Translations under genes and position numbers: made by a program | The notes under the pieces: generated by a model | What the model saw: only the letters and a program-made list of their open reading frames with translations | What the model was told of the DNA's origin: nothing | Database searches by the model: none | In this document: in pieces, positions 18,224 to 26,802 of the stretch | How the letters are laid out: every line of letters begins with the position of its first letter | Position numbering within the stretch: the stretch's first letter is position 1 | Source: Paraflavisolibacter caeni | GTDB lineage: Bacteria > Bacteroidota > Bacteroidia > Chitinophagales > Chitinophagaceae | Assembly: GCF_025628885.1 (NCBI RefSeq) | Contig: NZ_JAOTIF010000001.1 | Coordinates: 62,001 to 126,000 of the forward strand | Length of the DNA: 64,000 nt | Reading direction: 5' to 3'

Positions 18224-19312
18224 TTACATAGCTCCTAATTGTTTTAAAAACTTTTCCGAATTAGCCCTTACATTAGGCGGAGGGTTCATGCTCAAAGATT
18301 TTTTAAAATTAGCGATCGCATTCTTTTTATCACCTTTTGTAGCATAGCCCTCTCCCAGGCTGTCCCAGGTATTGGCGCTTTGAGGATGGCGCTGGGTATT
18401 GAGTTTAAACATTTCTATGGCCTTATCGATCTCGCCACTGGCCAATAGCTGGTAACCATAAGTGTTCAGCTCATTTTCAGTGGCAATGGCTACACCTTCC
18501 TTCATTAATTGATCAGCCTCTGCTGTTTTTCCAGCTTCTTTAAGTAACCTTGCTTTAATGCTGAGTGTAGTAAAATTGCGGTTCTGTGCTATTGCCTGGT
18601 CAATCCAGGCAAGTGCTTTGTCTGCATAAACCTTGTTTTGGATTGCGTAATTAGCGGCACTGGCGTAGCCTTGCCAGGTGAATCCAAGTGGACCCTTTAA
18701 TTCTTCTTCAGCATTTGCAATTACGATTTCATCTACTGCAAATTGAATTTTTACGGGGAATTGTTTCTTTTCCCAGTTCAGCAATAATTCAGCAGTATTC
18801 TTTGTGATGCTATCAAACTCATAAGTAAGTCGCTCTGTCATAGGTATGGTGCGCAACTGGATATTAGCTCTCATGGCATCCCTTTCAGGGTTGTACCAAA
18901 AGCTCCCCCATGATTTGCTGTCTTTGGATAGAATCACTTCACCGGTATTGTCCTTATTGATCGCGTAGAACAATCCATAAGTGCCTGCTGGTATTTTGTG
19001 TCCTTCCACTTCAGCATCATGTGTAAATGTAATGGTGGTGTTTTCATTGGCGCCGGCACGCCAGGGTGCCTCATTGTTACTGCCGAAGCCTTGCTTGTTC
19101 CATCCATATGGAACCAGGCTGCCCCAGATTTCCCGCCCGCGAACTGAAGGTCTTGAGTAATTGACCGTAACAGTAGAGATACCGATGGTTTGCGAAACCA
19201 TAGCAGCAGGACTAGGCATGCGGGGCATGGTAATTTGTTGTGACCATACTGTTAACGAGTAAATGACCATCAAAAAAAACAATGAAAGTCTTTTTGTAGT
19301 TAGGCAATGCAT
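18224..19312 (-). CDS. DUF2911 domain protein with C-terminal TPR repeats
   Basis: 362 residues. Signal peptide (about 1-26, ending VWSQQ), then a DUF2911 domain (about 30-190) with SPAAMVSQTIGISTVTVNYSRP, GREIWGSLVPYG and WRAGANENTTITF. The C-terminal ~150 residues are TPR-like, with repeats around NRNFTTLSIKARLL, NELNTYGYQLLASGEIDKA and SANTWDSLGEGYATKGDKKNAI. It is exported, probably periplasmic. DUF2911 function is unknown. It ends 86 nt from the NDH-2 start on the same strand. Confidence 0.9.
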   Translation of the reverse strand: MHCLTTKRLSLFFLMVIYSLTVWSQQITMPRMPSPAAMVSQTIGISTVTVNYSRPSVRGREIWGSLVPYGWNKQGFGSNNEAPWRAGANENTTITFTHDAEVEGHKIPAGTYGLFYAINKDNTGEVILSKDSKSWGSFWYNPERDAMRANIQLRTIPMTERLTYEFDSITKNTAELLLNWEKKQFPVKIQFAVDEIVIANAEEELKGPLGFTWQGYASAANYAIQNKVYADKALAWIDQAIAQNRNFTTLSIKARLLKEAGKTAEADQLMKEGVAIATENELNTYGYQLLASGEIDKAIEMFKLNTQRHPQSANTWDSLGEGYATKGDKKNAIANFKKSLSMNPPPNVRANSEKFLKQLGAM

Positions 19313-19475
19313 ATCGCATGGTTTAAGTGAAGGAATGATACAGTATCATTAATTTACGAATAATCCGCTGATGATATTGGTTTTATATGCAAGCGGTTAG
19401 ATAAAATGCCAGGTGGAAAGGCTGATTTACATTTCATGACGCTATTGATTATCTTTCCAGTACAAAATCAATGGC

Positions 19476-20450
19476 ATGGAAATAGCAAGAATACTTCGCC
19501 TTATTTCTGTAACCTTTATCATTTACTTCAATTGCTTATCTACACAAGCGCAACAAATGGCTCAAAAGTTTATCCAGGAAACCGATTACCTGTTGTCGCT
19601 TCCAGATGGTTATGATCAGGACACCACAAAGCGGTGGCCTTTAATAATTTTTCTCCATGGAAGTGGAGAGAGCGGGACCGATCTGCAAAAGGTAAAAGTT
19701 CATGGTCTTCCCAAACTAATAGAGCAAGGAAAAAAGTTTCCCTTCATTGTTGTTTCTCCACAAGCCCAATTGCCTTTTGGATGGGAGCCGGAAAATCTTT
19801 ACAAATTGTTACTGTACATCAAGGAAACAAACCGGGTGGATGATAAAAGAATTTACCTAACAGGATTGAGCATGGGAGGTTTTGGAACTTGGGCATTTGC
19901 CATGAAACACCCGGAAGAATTTGCCGCAATTGCTCCTGTATGTGGAGGTGGTGATACTACCGAAGCATGGAAACTCCGCTATGTGCCCATCTGGTGTTTT
20001 CATGGCGCTAAGGATGATGTCGTATTACCGGCACAGAGTGAACATATGGTGGCCGCTGCAAGACGATACAATTCATCAGTAAAATTTACGCTTTATCCCA
20101 ATGCTAATCACAATAGTTGGGACACTACCTATAACAACGACAGCCTGTACCAATGGATGCTGTCACATACAAAGTTCACTTATAAGGAGGTACCTGTTGA
20201 TGCAACACAATTAAAACAATACACAGGCAGATATGCAGGAGCCGGAAAAGATACTGTAACCATATTAATAGATAATGGCGGACTGGTGGCCAAGCCAGGC
20301 AAAGAATTGATCTCTTTAAAAGCAGCTGGCAATAATGTGTTCTTTGTCCAGCCAGACCTGTATTTTGATGTACACTTTACGAAAAAGAAGGATATAGTTA
20401 ATGGCTTTTTGTTTATGGGAAATGAGAGGGTGTTCTTTAAAAAGCTTTAA
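19476..20450 (+). CDS. Secreted prolyl-oligopeptidase-like/esterase alpha/beta hydrolase
   Basis: 324 residues. N-terminal signal peptide (about 1-25, ending STQAQQ), then an alpha/beta hydrolase with LIIFLHGSGESGTDL (oxyanion hole), nucleophile elbow TGLSMGGFGTWAF, the Asp in HGAKDDVV and the His in PNANHNSWD. This resembles the LpqC/phospholipase-carboxylesterase group common in Bacteroidota. The last ~80 residues form an extra beta-rich tail (QLKQYTGRYAGAGKDTVTIL) also seen after serine hydrolases. It probably cleaves esters in the periplasm or outside. A serine hydrolase gene follows 43 nt downstream. Confidence 0.88.
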   Translation: MEIARILRLISVTFIIYFNCLSTQAQQMAQKFIQETDYLLSLPDGYDQDTTKRWPLIIFLHGSGESGTDLQKVKVHGLPKLIEQGKKFPFIVVSPQAQLPFGWEPENLYKLLLYIKETNRVDDKRIYLTGLSMGGFGTWAFAMKHPEEFAAIAPVCGGGDTTEAWKLRYVPIWCFHGAKDDVVLPAQSEHMVAAARRYNSSVKFTLYPNANHNSWDTTYNNDSLYQWMLSHTKFTYKEVPVDATQLKQYTGRYAGAGKDTVTILIDNGGLVAKPGKELISLKAAGNNVFFVQPDLYFDVHFTKKKDIVNGFLFMGNERVFFKKL

Positions 20451-20493
20451 ACTTTGTCCTTATTTTACAGTCCGACCATAAATTCTATTGCTA

Positions 20494-21615
20494 ATGCCAT
20501 CACTAATCGCTTCTTGCTGCAAAAAACTCTTTTTAATTATTTTTCTACTCTCGTTTTTTCAAAATAGTAATGCACAATACGATTTCAGTAAAGTAGATCA
20601 TTGGTTGCAATATAACCTGTCAGAGATTGGCGGCCGAGCCGTTCTAATGGTCTATAAAGATGGCAAAATTGTGTACAGTAAATCAGAAAATAATTTAAGC
20701 CGGAGGCAAAAAATAGCTGGAAGATTTATTGCCAATAGGACAAATAAAGAAGCTGATGAAGTGTTACAGGATTTTGATCCTGGTACCAGGCAAATGGTGG
20801 CCAGTTGCAGCAAATGGTACAGTGCCGCCCTCGTAATGACGTTTGTAGATGAAGGAAAATTAAACCTCGAAGATTCCGTAGGAAGATACCTGCCCGTATT
20901 TACAAAGTATGGCAAAGGCAACATCAGGATCTGGCAGTGTCTTTCTCATCTTACAGGGATAGCGTCAGGTACATTGAAGGAAAGCCTGCAGGCCATGAAA
21001 GATGTGAACAGCATGGATGAAGCAATGGAACAAATAGCACAGCTGCCTATGGAAGGAGCACCGGGAAAGACTTTTCATTACAGTAATGTGGGACTACAAA
21101 TGGCTGCCGCAGTAATTGAAAAAATTGGCGGTAAGGATTTTGAAACTTTATTTGCTTCACGGATTGCTGCACCACTACAAATGAAGAATACGGATTATGG
21201 TCATAAGAAAGTTCCCTTGGCCGCCGGAGGCGCCTGGAGCACGCCGTCTGATTACATGAATTTCCTGGTGATGATCCTTAATGAGGGAAAATTTAATGGA
21301 AGACAGGTTTTAAGTAAAGAAAGTGTCATTGAAATGCAGCGGGACCGTGTAGCAAAAGATGTGGTGGTGAAATATGCACCGGCTGAAGCCGGTAACTGGG
21401 GTTATGGCTTTGGAGAGTGGGTGATGAATGATGATACCAATGCTAAAAGAAGTAATAGTGTTACCAGCCCTGGCTTATTCGGAAGTTTCCCATGGGTAGA
21501 TAATGAAAAGAAGTATTGCGGTTTCCTCTTTACAATGTATGTAAAGAACACGGGCAGGCACGAACGTTATACGGAGTTGAAACGGTTGGTAGATGAAGCC
21601 CTCAAAATAAGGTAG
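20494..21615 (+). CDS. Secreted serine hydrolase (beta-lactamase fold)
   Basis: 373 residues. N-terminal signal (MPSLIASCCKKLFLIIFLLS...SNAQ). SxxK appears as SCSK in MVASCSKWYSAALVM, and the Tyr motif as HYSNVGLQ. The third motif is not a clear KTG. The ATG at 20494 is preferred over a TTG two codons upstream. It is probably a periplasmic esterase or peptidase, possibly co-transcribed with the preceding hydrolase (43-nt gap). Its last 14 nt overlap the end of the convergent RMD1-like gene. Confidence 0.88.
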   Translation: MPSLIASCCKKLFLIIFLLSFFQNSNAQYDFSKVDHWLQYNLSEIGGRAVLMVYKDGKIVYSKSENNLSRRQKIAGRFIANRTNKEADEVLQDFDPGTRQMVASCSKWYSAALVMTFVDEGKLNLEDSVGRYLPVFTKYGKGNIRIWQCLSHLTGIASGTLKESLQAMKDVNSMDEAMEQIAQLPMEGAPGKTFHYSNVGLQMAAAVIEKIGGKDFETLFASRIAAPLQMKNTDYGHKKVPLAAGGAWSTPSDYMNFLVMILNEGKFNGRQVLSKESVIEMQRDRVAKDVVVKYAPAEAGNWGYGFGEWVMNDDTNAKRSNSVTSPGLFGSFPWVDNEKKYCGFLFTMYVKNTGRHERYTELKRLVDEALKIR

Positions 21616-22378
21616 CAATGATGAAATGAATAACTTCTATAGATATGAGGATGATGATCACCCATTCCAGGCGGGTGCTGTTCCTGTACTGAAGAATATC
21701 TTTGAACAACTCGAGGTTTTCTTTTACGATACTTAAGCTTTCCTGGATGTTCCTGAAGCGTTCCTGCAAGTCGAATGTCTTTTTGAGATCAGTATCAATT
21801 TTGTTGAGGTTTTCATCTTCCCAAACTTCTGGTGGCGCATCAAAGATGTACAGGTTTTCTGCAATGCGATTTTTAAGATTGAGCGTTTTGCCAATATACT
21901 TTTTCAGGTTTCTTCCCGGGATAGCCAGTGTTCCTTTCCGTTCCAGGTGCATGGTGTGGTTATTGGTTTCTTCCAATAACATATTGGCTTGCTCAGAGTA
22001 ATAGTCGAGGGCCACTGATTGGGAAACGTTCAGCATAATCAGGCGCAATACATCGGTATCTGCAGAAGTGATCTCGATCTTATTGTACCCTATCCTGTTT
22101 TCTTTAGTGCCGGTTTCAATCTGGAATTCTTCACTTAACGTTTGTCCAGATGGGTTTTTGCAATAAGGCGAAATCACCTTCAGGAACTCTGAGACCTTTA
22201 CAGGATCATAATTTAAAAAACAAACCACGCCATACTTGAACACGTAAATGAAATGATCCTGGTCTAATTTGTAGAATAATTCATCGGCGTCGCTGTAATG
22301 TAATTCTGCTTTAAAGTAGGCCTTGAACAATTTGATGTCTATACTATCGGCTATTTGGTATGATAACACTTGTAGCAT
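21602..22378 (-). CDS. RMD1/YagE family (DUF155) protein
   Basis: 258 residues with the DUF155 pattern. The N-terminal domain has HFIYVFKYGVVCFLN; a central region has the acidic/hydrophobic KIEITSADTDVLRLIMLNVSQSVALDYYS; a long helical segment contains NLYIFDAPPEVWEDENL and QERFRNIQESLSIVKENLELF; and a C-terminal membrane helix (about 238-257) completes it. Homologues in yeast act in mitochondria and cell division; the bacterial role is unknown. It converges with the upstream serine hydrolase, overlapping by 14 nt. Confidence 0.85.
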   Translation of the reverse strand: MLQVLSYQIADSIDIKLFKAYFKAELHYSDADELFYKLDQDHFIYVFKYGVVCFLNYDPVKVSEFLKVISPYCKNPSGQTLSEEFQIETGTKENRIGYNKIEITSADTDVLRLIMLNVSQSVALDYYSEQANMLLEETNNHTMHLERKGTLAIPGRNLKKYIGKTLNLKNRIAENLYIFDAPPEVWEDENLNKIDTDLKKTFDLQERFRNIQESLSIVKENLELFKDILQYRNSTRLEWVIIILISIEVIHFIIATLF

Positions 22379-22458
22379 ACTGATGACTGTTAAAGGCTGG
22401 ACCTGCTTTCTAACATGATCTATACTACAAGTTAAGGGTTTTCATGATATATTTTACT

Positions 22459-23667
22459 TTAAAACGCGATCACAGGTAGGTCTGGATTCAGACCCAAATA
22501 TACCTGCGCCACTGTTTCATAACGGTTGTCATTCATAAAGCCATGCTGCCTGATTACCTGCGCATCTGCGAAATAATGTTCTATTTTATTCCTGGCATAA
22601 AAAGCTGCGCTGCCTGCAGCCGAATACATCATGTCCACTGCTTGTTCACAGCTTTGATTGGTATGAGTTGCTGCTAGTAACAACCCTGCCTTTTCTTCAA
22701 GTGATGATTTTTCTCCTGCAAGTGTTTGATTCCAGCATTCTGCAATCTTTTGATATAAATATGCACGGCTCGATTGAACAAGAGCTTCTGCCATGCCCAA
22801 TTTCCGCTGCACAACTCCTCTTTCCCTGATGGTTACGGTCGATCCTAGTTGTGTCTTCTTCTCTGCTATTTGTTTTAGTTCATTGATGGCATTACGTGCA
22901 ACGGCTAAGGCCACCGGCGCTAACAGGCAGGCTACACTGGCTCCAATTGCAGGGAACTGGTAGAGCAGGCTTTTGTAATAGGAGTTAGGCTGAAATTCCG
23001 GCACGAGTGGGAAAAAAAGGTGATTCGGGACAAATACATCATTTGCTGCCACATCGTTACTATCTGTGGCTCTCATGCCCAATGTATACCAAGTATCAAG
23101 AATCTCACAGTCCTCCCGCTTCATAAACGCCCCAATGACTTCAGGATGCCCATTCACCATTTTCATTTGCCCATTTTCCATCACAAAGGCTGTTACAAAG
23201 ATCCATTGAGCTTCATGAACATTACTGAAGAGCGGATTTTTTCCATTGATCTTAAAACCTCCATCAACCGGACTGGCATTCATTGGGGGATGAAAGGCTG
23301 CTGCAATGAAGGTATCAGGTCCATTCCTGAAGATTTCATCAATCCCTCTTTCAGGCAAACGGCCGCCCCACCATGTTGTTGAATTGGCTACCATCATTGA
23401 CCAGCCTGCAGCCGTGTTATGACGGGCTACTTCTTCAATGACCCTGGCCGTACTTATGGGGTCTGCTTCAAGACCTCCTAAAGACTTTGGAAGGAACAAC
23501 CTCAGGAACCCTGCTTTTCTCAATTCATCAAGCACAGGCTTGGAAAGTCTGCGGTTGTTTTCTTCTTCGCTGATATTTTGACTGATCAATGGTCCTAAAT
23601 CACGGGCGGTTTGCACAAGGTTCTTTTCCAATGTGGTGGCAGTGAATGTTGTTGATAACGTTTCCAT
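22459..23667 (-). CDS. Acyl-CoA dehydrogenase-fold flavin-dependent oxidase/monooxygenase
   Basis: 402 residues with an acyl-CoA dehydrogenase layout: a helical N-domain (RKAGFLRLFLPKSLGGLEADPIS, about 50-72), a beta domain with GGFKINGKNPLFSNV and WYTLGMRATDSNDV, and a helical C-domain of type 2 (about 240-390). The type-2 C-domain and N-terminus resemble the oxygenase component of two-component monooxygenases (HsaA/HpaB-like) more than true acyl-CoA dehydrogenases. The substrate is unknown and no flavin reductase partner is nearby. It stands alone between convergent and divergent neighbours. Confidence 0.82.
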   Translation of the reverse strand: METLSTTFTATTLEKNLVQTARDLGPLISQNISEEENNRRLSKPVLDELRKAGFLRLFLPKSLGGLEADPISTARVIEEVARHNTAAGWSMMVANSTTWWGGRLPERGIDEIFRNGPDTFIAAAFHPPMNASPVDGGFKINGKNPLFSNVHEAQWIFVTAFVMENGQMKMVNGHPEVIGAFMKREDCEILDTWYTLGMRATDSNDVAANDVFVPNHLFFPLVPEFQPNSYYKSLLYQFPAIGASVACLLAPVALAVARNAINELKQIAEKKTQLGSTVTIRERGVVQRKLGMAEALVQSSRAYLYQKIAECWNQTLAGEKSSLEEKAGLLLAATHTNQSCEQAVDMMYSAAGSAAFYARNKIEHYFADAQVIRQHGFMNDNRYETVAQVYLGLNPDLPVIAF

Positions 23668-23949
23668 ACAGAAAGGTTTTGCAGTAATAAGCGTAATTTG
23701 AATAGCTGTTTAGAAGAGACGGAACCTTTCAGTTTTTCATGAAGTGCGGCGAATCTACTAATTTACCTCTTTTTAGTCAGAGATATTTATGGATGGGTAT
23801 AGGCAATTGGCAATAGTTAAACACACTAAAGCTTAATTTTGTTTCCGTAGATTATTTTTCCTCAGCAACAATCTGCTTTAAATTCAACGTATTGCCTCTG
23901 CTCATGAAGACTTCTTTTTAAAAAGATTATTAAGAAAATCTCATTGAAT

Positions 23950-24321
23950 ATGATCAAGCAATGTGCAATCATTTTGGGCTGCCTGACAATAGGTGAGTTA
24001 ATCGTATCGCTCACTGGCATTAAACTTCCTGCAAGCATAATCGGAATGATTTTGCTGACTGTTTCCCTCAGAGCAGGATGGATAAAGGTGCAATCTGTAA
24101 AAGAAATAGCAGACTTACTTACTAAAAACCTGGCTTTCTTTTTTGTGCCTTCAGGGGTCGCTATTATGCTGTATTTAAAAGTGATACAGGCATCCTTTTG
24201 GCCAATTGTTATATCGGCGCTAGGCAGTACTGTGATCATTCTAATGGTAACTGGTTGGGTGCATCAGGTACTGAGAAAAAAAGGTGCATCCAAAGTTTCA
24301 ACAGCCACCACCCATGATTAA
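23950..24321 (+). CDS. lrgA: LrgA/CidA family membrane protein
   Basis: 123 residues with four predicted membrane segments and the CidA/LrgA phrases LGCLTIGELIVSLTGIKLPASIIGMILL and NLAFFFVPSGVAIMLYL. The family acts with LrgB, by holin-like or metabolite-transport (pyruvate/glycolate) mechanisms. The ATG at 23950 is used; a TTG two codons earlier is possible. lrgB begins 12 nt after the stop. A TAATTTTG element about 110 nt upstream could be the promoter -7 box, but no -33 box is clear. Confidence 0.9.
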   Translation: MIKQCAIILGCLTIGELIVSLTGIKLPASIIGMILLTVSLRAGWIKVQSVKEIADLLTKNLAFFFVPSGVAIMLYLKVIQASFWPIVISALGSTVIILMVTGWVHQVLRKKGASKVSTATTHD

Positions 24322-24333
24322 ACAACAAGCACC

Positions 24334-25041
24334 ATGATCTCTTTTTTTCAAAGCCAGACTTTTGTTATAGCTTTTACATTCCTGGTATATTACCTGGCCC
24401 AGAAACTGCAACAAAAGACCAAAATAATTATACTGAATCCGATCTTAGTATCCATTATCATAATCATTCTGTTTCTTTCCGTATTCAACATCAAGTACGA
24501 ATCCTATCATGAAGGCAGTAAGCTGATTGAGTTTTTCTTAAAGCCGGCTGTGGTAGCATTAGGTGTACCCTTGTATCAGCAGTTGGAAAAGATCAGGAAG
24601 CAAACATTCCAGATACTCATTTCGCAACTGGCAGGTTGCATTGCTGGTGTAGTCAGTGTGGTGCTCATAGCCAAACTATTGGGGGCTCCTAAAGAAGTGA
24701 TTTTGTCTCTGGCGCCAAAGTCTGTCACCACACCTATTGCAATGGAAGTATCCAGGGCTGTTGGCGGCATCCCTCCGTTAACAGCTTCCGTGGTAATTGT
24801 GGTGGGCATTTTTGGCTCCATATTCGGCTATGCGATCATGAAGCTGGCGCGGGTGAAGAATCCCATTTCGCAGGGATTGTCCATGGGTACGGCAGCGCAT
24901 GCAGTGGGTACATCCAAATCTATGCAGATCAGTTCCAACTTCGGAGCTTTCTCAAGTTTAGGACTTATAATGAACGGAATTTTTACAGCGATCCTTGCTC
25001 CTTATATTCTCCAAATAATGAGCATTTGGATTGACATTTAA
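24334..25041 (+). CDS. lrgB: LrgB/CidB family membrane protein
   Basis: 235 residues, six or seven hydrophobic segments, with the LrgB signatures LLGAPKEVILSLAPKSVTTPIAMEVS, GGIPPLTASVVIVVGIFGSIFGYAIM and GLSMGTAAHAVGTSKSM. It is full length. It pairs with the LrgA-like protein 12 nt upstream in one operon and probably forms an inner-membrane transport complex. No LytR/LytS-type regulator is adjacent. Confidence 0.92.
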   Translation: MISFFQSQTFVIAFTFLVYYLAQKLQQKTKIIILNPILVSIIIIILFLSVFNIKYESYHEGSKLIEFFLKPAVVALGVPLYQQLEKIRKQTFQILISQLAGCIAGVVSVVLIAKLLGAPKEVILSLAPKSVTTPIAMEVSRAVGGIPPLTASVVIVVGIFGSIFGYAIMKLARVKNPISQGLSMGTAAHAVGTSKSMQISSNFGAFSSLGLIMNGIFTAILAPYILQIMSIWIDI

Positions 25042-25146
25042 TTTTACATTTTATAACTTTATATTTGTGACATAAGTAATAAATACTATACCAAACTAGT
25101 GAATCCTTTATCATTCTTAGTTACAGAGGAGAATCTTTATACCCGG

Positions 25147-25209
25147 TGCAACTAAACTCCTGTTACTGCAGGCAATACTTGCCAGGGTGCTGTGTTGAAG
25201 GCTACCAAT
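25147..25209 (+). pseudogene. Decayed N-terminal fragment of an NHL/gliding-type gene
   Basis: Translated from 25147 this reads CN*TPVTAGNTCQGAVLKATN, against CNNVPVAISGNTCQGAVLKATLN near the start of the intact gene at 25461. It has an internal stop and no start, so it is a relic of a duplicate copy 5' of the present gene. Confidence 0.7.
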
Positions 25210-25275
25210 TATGAAAAACAGCATCCAATTTCCTGTTGAGAATTTTATTTCCGTAAACTAAAGAATAGATACCCC

Positions 25276-25422
25276 ATGAAGCAACTAGTAAGTTTTATCT
25301 TTTTTTATTTATTGATTTATTATTTGTCCTGAATTAACGGACAAAACGATAATGGCAATTCTGCTGAAGGACTGGTAGCGATCGGACTTTCCCCAGTCTT
25401 TATTCTAGCCATTATTTTTTAA
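25276..25422 (+). pseudogene. Possible small membrane-peptide gene broken by a stop
   Basis: From ATG 25276 the frame reads MKQLVSFIFFYLLIYYLS, a stop at 25330, then INGQND...GLVAIGLSPVFILAIIF and a final stop at 25420. The two hydrophobic stretches resemble a signal or membrane segment plus a second helix, so a 48-residue protein may have been interrupted. No homologue is recognised. This and the fragment at 25147 are all I see in the gene-free stretch 25042-25460. Confidence 0.3.
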
Positions 25423-25460
25423 TTTTTTCAGCTTAGCTTTATGCTTTTTCCGTAAAGGCT

Positions 25461-26738
25461 ATGAAAGCTATTGCCAAACTAACTACTGCATTTCTCTTCT
25501 TTGTTATTTGCCAGAATTTATACGGTCAATGCAACAATGTTCCTGTTGCTATATCAGGTAACACTTGCCAGGGGGCTGTATTAAAGGCTACTCTGAATAG
25601 TGCTGTTTCATCTATAACATGGAATCTAAATGGTGCTGCTGTTGGGGCCTCTCAGGCTGTTTCCATATCAAGCAATGGTTCTATTGTCGCAGGTGGAAAT
25701 GGTAGCGGCACAGGTCTGAATCAATTAGCAAATCCGGTTCGCATTTTTGTTGATGCTTCAGACAATCTCTATATACCTGACATGGGCAATAACCGCATCG
25801 TAAAATGGGCTCCCGGAGCTCCGGTTACGTTCAATGCAATAGCGACAGATGTGGGTAATAGTATTGCTTACCAATGGAAAAAGAATGGTTTGAAGACAGG
25901 CTCAAATGCCTCTGTGTATATAGATCAGGCTATAGTTGATGGGGATGCGATTAGTTGTGAGCTGACTACCAGTGGTGCTTGCTTGGCTTCAACTTCAGCT
26001 ATAAGTAATAAAATAGCCTTGACTGTACTTAAACCTTCACCCCCGGTAAGCCTTGGGCCTGATGTTACGATTTGTCCGGGAACGGAAGTTATTTTAAAAG
26101 CTGGTCAGGGATATGCATCTTATTTATGGCAAGATGCCTCTACAGCTAATATACATACAGCAACTACGCCCGGGCGTTATATTGTTCAGGTGAAAGACAT
26201 TTGCGGTTTTTCATCCAGCGATACAGCAGTGGTTTCCTTTTATCCAAAATCTGGTGGTTTTTTACCGGCTAATGTCTCCTTTTGCAACGGCGGTTCAGTG
26301 GAACTGGCAGCTCTTGCAAGTTTTAAACAATACTTATGGAGCAATTCTGCTTCGACTCCTTTAATTGAGGTAAGAGATCCCGGAATGTACTGGCTGGAAG
26401 TGGTTGATCATAATAATTGTAAGCAAAGAGATACAGTATTGGTAAGACAAAAAGAATGTGGAAAGAGGTTTTATGTTCCTAACATTTTTACTCCTAATGG
26501 TGATGGCAGGAATGAAACGTTTAAGCCAGTACTCTACGACAATACAAAACAATACAGGTTTTCAGTTTATAATCGCTGGGGACAACTGGTTTTCACTTCC
26601 TCCGAACCTGGTAAGGGATGGGATGGAAGGATCAATGGAAAAAGCCAGGATGCTAATGTTTTTTTATGGACCTGCACCTACCAGTTTTCGGGAGAGCCCG
26701 TCCGCTCGGAAAAGGGAACAGTGGTACTTGCGAAGTGA
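25461..26738 (+). CDS. Gliding-motility C-terminal domain (T9SS type B) protein with one truncated NHL unit
   Basis: 425 residues. Signal peptide (about 1-23, ending NLYGQ), an Ig-like start (NTCQGAVLKATLNSAVSSITWNL), then a single NHL-like unit (NQLANPVRIFVDASDNLYIP, MGNNRIVKWAPGA). It jumps at once into a second Ig-like domain (VTFNAIATDVGNSIAYQWKKNG). Further beta domains follow, then the CHU C-terminal domain (FYVPNIFTPNGDGRNETFKP, YNRWGQLVF, GWDGRING), a type B sorting signal for type IX secretion. Relatives have many NHL units; here they appear to have been lost. It is presumably secreted to the cell surface. Confidence 0.88.
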   Translation: MKAIAKLTTAFLFFVICQNLYGQCNNVPVAISGNTCQGAVLKATLNSAVSSITWNLNGAAVGASQAVSISSNGSIVAGGNGSGTGLNQLANPVRIFVDASDNLYIPDMGNNRIVKWAPGAPVTFNAIATDVGNSIAYQWKKNGLKTGSNASVYIDQAIVDGDAISCELTTSGACLASTSAISNKIALTVLKPSPPVSLGPDVTICPGTEVILKAGQGYASYLWQDASTANIHTATTPGRYIVQVKDICGFSSSDTAVVSFYPKSGGFLPANVSFCNGGSVELAALASFKQYLWSNSASTPLIEVRDPGMYWLEVVDHNNCKQRDTVLVRQKECGKRFYVPNIFTPNGDGRNETFKPVLYDNTKQYRFSVYNRWGQLVFTSSEPGKGWDGRINGKSQDANVFLWTCTYQFSGEPVRSEKGTVVLAK

Positions 26739-26802
26739 GTGGCCTGATGGTTGCATTTTATTGCCCTGTCAAAGGAGCGGCGATTTTAATTTTTACAACG
26801 TC

